Shown here: positions 12,638 to 16,944 of the stretch, piece by piece
Numbering within the stretch: the stretch's first letter is position 1
Layout: every line of letters begins with the position of its first letter
Source: an uncultured Coprococcus sp.
GTDB lineage: Bacteria > Bacillota > Clostridia > Lachnospirales > Lachnospiraceae
DNA: 16,944 bases
Reading direction: 5' to 3'
NCBI GenBank assembly: GCA_934277375.1
Contig: CAKQTZ010000019.1
Location: 1 to 16,944 of the forward strand
Position numbers and translations under genes: made by a program
Notes under the pieces: generated by a model
What the model was told of the DNA's origin: nothing
Database searches by the model: none
The model's input: only the letters and a program-made list of their open reading frames with translations

Positions 12638-13969
12638 CTATGACAAACTGATCATCCATTTGCGCTTTTTAAAAATAGCCAGCGATACGGCTAATCTGAA
12701 TATCTCTTCCGTAGTGAGCAATGTGTACACACCTATAATTCCCCATTTAAATACATATGCTGCGAGCAGACACAGTGGAATTCCGATACACCATGTGCCA
12801 ACAACATCAATGATCATGATGATTTTTGTGTTGCCGCCACTTCTTATGATTCCTCCTCCAAGTATCATGTTTTCCACCTTGACCGGTGCATACAAGGCAA
12901 ATACAATAAGCAGAATTTGTCCTATCTTTTTTACTTCATGATCCACACTATACAAACCGGTGTAAGCTCCTGTCAGCAGAATGAGCAATACCGATATGAG
13001 CACTGCTCCGATCAAACCTGCACACATAATCTTCTTAGACTCTATATATGCCTCGTCATACTCTTTCTTGCCGAGTCTCTTGCCAACCATTACCCCGGCT
13101 GCCGCAGACAGGCCGCTTAACGCGCCCACAATAAGCCCCTGCACCGGACAGGTAAGTGTGTATGCTGTCAGGTTCGACGTGCCAAGATGACCATATACAG
13201 CAGACTCAACATTCTGTCCAAGGCTCCACAGAAATTCGCTGACCAAAATAGGCATGATCATTATAAGATAATCCCTGATAGAAATTTTTCTAAAATGTAA
13301 GGACAGCATCGGTGTATCTCCATCTTTTCTGATACATATGACAAAACATATCAAAATAAACGTCATATTAAACAACTGGGAAATAAGAGTCGCTATTGCT
13401 GCTCCCTTCACCCCCATACGTGGGAATCCTAATTTTCCAAATATCAATAAATAGTTCAGCCCTGTGTTTACAACAACCGCACCAAAGCTTGCAAAAAATG
13501 GTATTGATGCACGATCTTTACAGCGCAGCCAGACAGATATAATATTACTAACTGCCATAGGTATATAAGATAACGCTATGATTCTGAAATATACTTTACC
13601 TGCGCTTATAATATCCGTATCCTTTGTATAAAGTCCAATAATCTCCGCCGAAAAAGCGCAGGCTGCAATCATAAATATTGCAGATACTATGATTCCACTA
13701 ATAAGGCTCACATCCAATCCGCACCAGGCTTCCTCCGTGTCTCCTGCCCCAATGAACTGTGCTATCAGAATTCCCGCAACAGTACTCACAGCACCAATCA
13801 CCACAGAGAAAATCAAAGAGAAGTTACCACATAATCCAACCGCCGATATGTTAGTCTCCCCCAGCTGACCTATCATGACCTGGTCAACAATTGAAAATGA
13901 TGCCTGCAGCATGCTTTGTAATGTAACAGGAATCGCTATTTTGCATAAAGATCTCATGAATTTTGACAT
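12638..13969 (-). CDS. MATE-family efflux transporter
   Basis: A 443-residue, 12-helix inner-membrane antiporter of the MATE family, which exports drugs or metabolites using a Na or proton gradient. The N-terminal half begins with IAIPVTLQSMLQASFSIVDQ and VMIGQLGETNISAVGL, the MATE signature; the second half repeats the pattern (LVSEFLWSLGQNVESAVYGH, about residues 245-264). Length is normal and no break is seen. The ATG lies inside the last codons of the lacI-type gene, overlapping it by 16 bases, with GGAG 8 bases upstream. It is therefore translationally coupled to the regulator and shares its promoter. Substrate unknown. Confidence 0.92.
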   Translation of the reverse strand: MSKFMRSLCKIAIPVTLQSMLQASFSIVDQVMIGQLGETNISAVGLCGNFSLIFSVVIGAVSTVAGILIAQFIGAGDTEEAWCGLDVSLISGIIVSAIFMIAACAFSAEIIGLYTKDTDIISAGKVYFRIIALSYIPMAVSNIISVWLRCKDRASIPFFASFGAVVVNTGLNYLLIFGKLGFPRMGVKGAAIATLISQLFNMTFILICFVICIRKDGDTPMLSLHFRKISIRDYLIMIMPILVSEFLWSLGQNVESAVYGHLGTSNLTAYTLTCPVQGLIVGALSGLSAAAGVMVGKRLGKKEYDEAYIESKKIMCAGLIGAVLISVLLILLTGAYTGLYSVDHEVKKIGQILLIVFALYAPVKVENMILGGGIIRSGGNTKIIMIIDVVGTWCIGIPLCLLAAYVFKWGIIGVYTLLTTEEIFRLAVSLAIFKKRKWMISLS

Positions 13970-14979
13970 GCCAACATCTCCGTACTTTCTCTTTTGATCA
14001 ATCCAACAGGTAACACGATCTCCGTCTCACAATCCACACCATCGCGCATTGCCTCAATGCATTCTATAGCAGTCTTTGCCCTGAGGGATGCATCCTGATG
14101 AATCGTCGTAAGTGCAGGATTGCTTTCTTTGCTTGCCATATTGTCATCAAATCCAATGATCTGGATATCCTTTGGAATTTTTATGTTCTTTCCCTGTAAG
14201 AACCGCATGAACTCAAGTGCATAAAAATCTGACACTGCAAAAACAGCCGTAACCTCGCTCTCTAATAGCTCTTGCAATTTGTCCTGATAAAAGCATATTC
14301 TCTCTTTTTCCGTCTTTGGAATCTCCCATATCATGGTAGCACCCGGCTCAAAGGCTGCACAAAACCCTTCTATTCGCTCTTTATCCATGCATATAAAATT
14401 ATCCGCTATACATAATGCTTTTTTATGCCCAAGCTCCCTGAAGTATTGTCCAGCTTGATAACCACCATCGTAGTGATCAATCACAAGATTAACAACCTTG
14501 GAACATTTCTCGAAATAGCCATCATACACGACAAAAGATATCCGCATCTGGTTTCGAAGTTTCTCATAATCTGTTTCGCAAAATCCCATCAAGATCAGGC
14601 CATCCATATTCCACATGGATGCGAACACCGGTATCTCACTGATATCAGCTGTTGTTTTTATCATTAGAAAATATCCTTTTTCATTTACCTCGTGAGAAAG
14701 TGCATTCAGTGATGCCATCACGAATCCATCTTCTAAAACTCTCCCTTCATACTTCACATGGTCATTCACCACCACTCCGATGATTCTTGAGTTGTTTCTC
14801 GCAAGCAGAATGCCTGCCATATTCGGGATATATCCTGTCCTTTCAAGCTCCTGCTGAACACGTTTTACTGTTTCATCTGAAATCTTTTCTGTATTGCCAT
14901 GAATCACTTTTGAGACAGTTGCTGTACTAAGTCCTAGTGCATCTGCGACATCCACAATCCTAACTCTGTTATGTATCAT
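13954..14979 (-). CDS. LacI-family transcriptional regulator
   Basis: A 341-residue regulator. The N-terminal LacI helix-turn-helix is VRIVDVADALGLSTATVSK (residues 6-24), with hinge RTGYIPNMAG (about 47-56). A periplasmic-binding-protein-like effector domain follows, with RIIGVVVND, IIGFDDN (about 286-292) and LTTIHQD near the end. The frame is open to 15021; I chose ATG 14979 because AGAGGG lies 7 bases before it and the HTH then starts at the usual position. It overlaps the MATE gene by 16 bases. Regulation of its own operon is suggested by a palindrome in the promoter spacer (15024-15036). LacI proteins usually sense sugars or nucleosides; pairing with only an exporter is unusual. Confidence 0.88.
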   Translation of the reverse strand: MIHNRVRIVDVADALGLSTATVSKVIHGNTEKISDETVKRVQQELERTGYIPNMAGILLARNNSRIIGVVVNDHVKYEGRVLEDGFVMASLNALSHEVNEKGYFLMIKTTADISEIPVFASMWNMDGLILMGFCETDYEKLRNQMRISFVVYDGYFEKCSKVVNLVIDHYDGGYQAGQYFRELGHKKALCIADNFICMDKERIEGFCAAFEPGATMIWEIPKTEKERICFYQDKLQELLESEVTAVFAVSDFYALEFMRFLQGKNIKIPKDIQIIGFDDNMASKESNPALTTIHQDASLRAKTAIECIEAMRDGVDCETEIVLPVGLIKRESTEMLACQNS

Positions 14980-15012
14980 ATCCATACCCTCTTTACCAGA
15001 ATTTCTAATTAC

Positions 15013-15041
15013 ATGGTACAATCAAAATCTGATTTTTACAA
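15013..15041 (-). promoter_or_regulatory. Promoter of the lacI-type/MATE operon
   Basis: On the minus strand, TTGTAA (15041-15036), 17 bases, then TACCAT (15018-15013). The predicted start near 15006 gives a leader of about 27 bases. Each box matches four of six consensus bases. Confidence 0.5.
15024..15036. promoter_or_regulatory. Candidate LacI operator
   Basis: AAAATCTGATTTT is a perfect 6+1+6 palindrome lying in the spacer of the lacI-type promoter. A second, shorter palindrome TTTTACTAAAA (15091-15101) lies about 50 bases upstream. Both are AT-rich, so chance occurrence is possible; position is the main support. Confidence 0.45.
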
Positions 15042-15152
15042 AGATTAAACGCATAACCCATAACAAAATCCTTATTATGTTTTTGTCGTATTTTACTAAA
15101 ACGTTCTGCCCCTTCTTGCATAGTCCACGCATTGTCATTGATCTTGTATTTC

Positions 15153-16433
15153 TTATGAAATAAACTCTCTCCTCTTGTCCATAATTCTCTCACAAATATC
15201 AATCGCCTTGTTAAATCCCTTGCCCAGTAATTCATCACATGCTTTATTCAGCGCATACGGAAACGCATTTGCCAAATAATCAAACCGCTTCATGGCCATT
15301 TGCTCTCCTAGTCCAATGTTAGCCGCTTCTCTTCTAAAAGAATCTCTGGTGATCTTTTTAATATCATACTCATTCCCAATACTAAATGCCATATCTCTGG
15401 TACTGCTTGTATATATTACCGTACTCAATATGTCATATGCCGGTGCCAAGCGTACTGTTTTCAACTCTTCATCATAAAGCAATGAAACATTTTTGATATG
15501 ATTATCTGTATTGCCTATTAGGTAATTGAATATACATATATCCCACATTTTCAATTGATCTGCTATCGGGTTAAACGATTTCTGTCTTATGATTTCAAAC
15601 ATCATTTTTAAATATCCGGCATTATCACTCTCATATTTGTTATGCGCCGAAATTCCCATCGCTTGGGAGAAATCTTCCTGATGTAACCTGTACGGAACAC
15701 TTAACCCATTGATTTTTTTTAATCCGTCCTTTATTGCACGATCATATCTTTTAGTTGCTAGCAAAACTTCCTCATCTCTGCCATCTCCGACATTGACTAT
15801 AAAACTTTCAGGAATCTCTATTCCCATATTTCCTGCCGTCATCATACACAACTGCTCATTTGTAACTATTCCGTCAAGCCTTACATGACTCTGCTTTACT
15901 ATATGTGTACTTGGCGCTGACCCTTTTGGTAAATACCAATCTTTATTATTTTCATCATAATATAACCCAACCTTTCCAGATGCTCCTGTAAGTGACAAAT
16001 GTGACTTTGTGACTAACTCCGCAGTCTCCATTGCTCCTTCTCTTGCCAACTGACTAACCTCATCAATTGTCAATTTCTGATAATCTGCATTTACTACCTC
16101 GTTATTCTCATCTGTAATTCTTATTGCTCCCAGACACTCATTACCTAACCCGGCTAATAATGACAGATAATTATTTGCGTCTGTATGCAATAACCCAGCC
16201 ACACATCTTCTGGTAAATCCTTCAGGTAACAAACCTTCAAAAAAATTCCTTGTATCATCAACGGAAAATGCATTTTCAGATAATGGCAAATGAATTGATA
16301 TCGGTCTGGCTATGTTACCAGATAAATACTCTTCTGCATATGAGAATCTAGCATCTTCTTCTTTTTCTCCAATTATACGACCTACATATGTCTGCAAGCC
16401 ACCAATCTCTATCCAAACCCCCAAATTTCTCAT
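15153..16433 (-). CDS. hipA: HipA-type serine/threonine kinase toxin
   Basis: A 426-residue, full-length HipA. It is the toxin of a type II system; the E. coli enzyme phosphorylates glutamyl-tRNA synthetase and causes persistence, and the target here is unknown. An N-subdomain-1 (1-105) is followed by the kinase fold. Visible are the Ser/Gly loop SLTGASGK (147-154), whose serine corresponds to the autophosphorylated loop of E. coli HipA, the ATP-binding K180 in HIVK, the catalytic NTDNHIKN (308-315, D310), and the Mg-binding APAYD (330-334, D334). All key residues are present, so the toxin looks active. It starts 3 bases after the hipB stop, with AGAGG inside the hipB end. It is transcribed from the operator-bearing promoter at 16776. 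Confidence 0.93.
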   Translation of the reverse strand: MRNLGVWIEIGGLQTYVGRIIGEKEEDARFSYAEEYLSGNIARPISIHLPLSENAFSVDDTRNFFEGLLPEGFTRRCVAGLLHTDANNYLSLLAGLGNECLGAIRITDENNEVVNADYQKLTIDEVSQLAREGAMETAELVTKSHLSLTGASGKVGLYYDENNKDWYLPKGSAPSTHIVKQSHVRLDGIVTNEQLCMMTAGNMGIEIPESFIVNVGDGRDEEVLLATKRYDRAIKDGLKKINGLSVPYRLHQEDFSQAMGISAHNKYESDNAGYLKMMFEIIRQKSFNPIADQLKMWDICIFNYLIGNTDNHIKNVSLLYDEELKTVRLAPAYDILSTVIYTSSTRDMAFSIGNEYDIKKITRDSFRREAANIGLGEQMAMKRFDYLANAFPYALNKACDELLGKGFNKAIDICERIMDKRREFIS

Positions 16434-16436
16434 ATT

Positions 16437-16649
16437 CTAACCTCTCTTTTCTACGAGAATATCCATTCCCAGTAAATTGATAATTGTAATTGCCTTTCCG
16501 ATTTCTGCTGTAGCCTTACCTCTTTCCAAATCCGAAATAAAACTTACACTAAATCCTGTAAATTCTGCTATATAAGCCTGAGTATATTTCAGTTCTTTTC
16601 TTCTTATTCTGATTGCCTCCCCCAAAGATTTTGAATCTATTATTTTCAT
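16437..16649 (-). CDS. hipB: HipB-type antitoxin, XRE-family DNA-binding protein
   Basis: A 70-residue helix-turn-helix protein: LGEAIRIRRKELKYTQAYIA followed by the recognition helix region FSVSFISDLERGK (about 32-44). It is the antitoxin that binds HipA and represses the operon. It ends with a short tail, VEKRG. The gene precedes hipA by 3 bases, the standard order. Three near-identical palindromes upstream are the likely HipB operators. Confidence 0.9.
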   Translation of the reverse strand: MKIIDSKSLGEAIRIRRKELKYTQAYIAEFTGFSVSFISDLERGKATAEIGKAITIINLLGMDILVEKRG

Positions 16650-16707
16650 ACATATTCCTCGTCTTTCTATATCAAATTATCAACACATAACTTCATACGC
16701 ATCATAT

Positions 16708-16719
16708 GGTCGTACGGCT
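16708..16719. promoter_or_regulatory. hipBA operator copy 1 (two mismatches)
   Basis: GGTCGTACGGCT differs at two positions from the perfect palindrome AGCCGTACGGCT found twice upstream. Its centre lies 39 bases from copy 2. It is the copy nearest hipB. Confidence 0.65.
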
Positions 16720-16746
16720 AAATTATATATATACGCTTTGCAAATA

Positions 16747-16758
16747 AGCCGTACGGCT
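16747..16758. promoter_or_regulatory. hipBA operator copy 2
   Basis: A perfect palindrome, AGCCGTACGGCT, flanked by AATA and AATT. It lies just downstream of the predicted transcription start. Confidence 0.75.
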
Positions 16759-16762
16759 AATT

Positions 16763-16784
16763 TTGTATAGTTCTGATTATACAA
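16763..16784. repeat. Second dyad overlapping the hipBA -10 box
   Basis: TTGTATA (16763-16769) and TATACAA (16778-16784) are perfect 7-bp arms around an 8-base centre. The dyad sits between operator copies 2 and 3 and includes part of the -10 box. It may be coincidental or a second regulator's site. Confidence 0.5.
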
Positions 16785-16805
16785 TAAGCCGTACGGCTAA
16801 GTCAA
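16776..16805 (-). promoter_or_regulatory. hipBA promoter
   Basis: On the minus strand, TTGACT (16805-16800), 18 bases, then a perfect TATAAT (16781-16776). One palindromic operator fills the spacer. Predicted start is about 16769, leaving a leader of about 120 bases that contains the other two operators. Confidence 0.75.
16787..16798. promoter_or_regulatory. hipBA operator copy 3
   Basis: A perfect AGCCGTACGGCT between the -35 and -10 boxes of the hipBA promoter, 40 bases from copy 2. Occupancy here would block RNA polymerase. Confidence 0.8.
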
Positions 16806-16823
16806 CTTTTCTTATATAAATAA

Positions 16824-16863
16824 AAGCGCCAGAAACCTTGTAAATTCAAGGTTTCTGACGCTT
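16824..16863 (-). terminator. Terminator of tRNA-Trp
   Basis: A 17-bp stem (16847-16863 with 16824-16840, one G-U pair, 6-base loop), followed on the minus strand by TTTATTTAT. It begins 6 bases after the tRNA 3' end and separates it from the hipBA promoter. Confidence 0.85.
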
Positions 16864-16869
16864 ATCCAG

Positions 16870-16940
16870 CAGGGGATGAGAGAATCGAACTCCCACCAAA
16901 GGTTTTGGAGACCCCTATCATACCATTTGACCAATCCCCT
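16870..16940 (-). tRNA. tRNA-Trp (anticodon CCA)
   Basis: A 71-base cloverleaf including the discriminator. The acceptor stem is AGGGGAT with ATCCCCT, the D stem GTCA/TGAT, the anticodon stem GGGGT/ACCTT with loop CTCCAAA (anticodon CCA), and the T arm GGGAG-TTCGATT-CTCTC. The discriminator is G. The 3' CCA is not encoded and must be added by the CCA-adding enzyme. A strong terminator follows. Confidence 0.93.
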
Positions 16941-16944
16941 ATAT

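Noticed and set aside
12626..12642. CATAGC/GCTATG hairpin as a MATE terminator
   Set aside because: The stem is only 6 bp, overlaps the MATE stop, and is followed on the minus strand by an A-rich, not U-rich, stretch.
15005..15238. 77-residue open frame on the minus strand after hipA
   Set aside because: Its first part is a shifted reading of the hipA 3' end, and the rest has no ribosome site and covers the lacI-type promoter.
16708..16798. CRISPR-like array from the three palindromes
   Set aside because: Only three 12-base units, palindromic, inside a promoter, with no cas genes; operators explain them.

Overview
The window looks like a piece of a Clostridia chromosome, most likely Lachnospiraceae. 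Evidence: moderate-to-low GC, near-consensus Shine-Dalgarno sites of the AGGAGG type, sigma-A-like promoters, an rRNA leader of the Firmicutes boxA type, and gene families common in gut Lachnospiraceae (DUF6796-like, LCM-like methyltransferase, ATC hydrolase, YczE/YitT-like). This placement is inference from style and families; no marker gene is complete in the window.

Layout, left to right. 1-400: tandem promoters and leader of an rRNA operon that runs off the left edge on the minus strand. 402-3302 (minus): a membrane protein with two zinc ribbons, a YunG-like protein, and a fumarylacetoacetate-hydrolase-family enzyme. 3620-4624 (minus): a carboxymuconolactone decarboxylase-cupin fusion preceded by a half-size flavodoxin. 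4625-4888: a divergent control region with several dyads. 4889-7036 (plus): a TetR regulator, a methyltransferase whose start codon is out of frame across an A11 tract, and an ATC-hydrolase-family protein with its own dyad operator. 7090-8968: a DUF6796-like membrane protein, an alpha/beta hydrolase and a small membrane protein. 9122-9352 (minus): a strongly structured RNA. 9395-10859: a hexapeptide acetyltransferase and an AraC regulator arranged head to head with overlapping 5' ends. 10854-11453 (minus): a YczE/YitT-like membrane protein behind a promoter and terminator-type attenuator. 11640-11980: gene relics and hairpins. 12091-12564: a DUF2716-like protein. 12638-14979 (minus): a LacI regulator translationally coupled to a MATE exporter. 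15153-16649 (minus): a hipBA toxin-antitoxin operon behind a promoter carrying three near-identical palindromes. 16870-16940 (minus): tRNA-Trp with a terminator.

How the parts work together. The region is a string of small, locally regulated accessory modules (TetR, AraC, LacI, HipB) between two stable RNA genes, rather than one pathway. The most notable items are the A11 frameshift at the tetR/methyltransferase junction, the likely AUU start of tetR, the structured RNA at 9122-9352 (possibly of the raiA-motif class), the attenuator before the YitT-like gene, the three-operator hipBA promoter, and the half-flavodoxin with intact translation signals. I see no CRISPR array, no complete insertion sequence and no phage genes.
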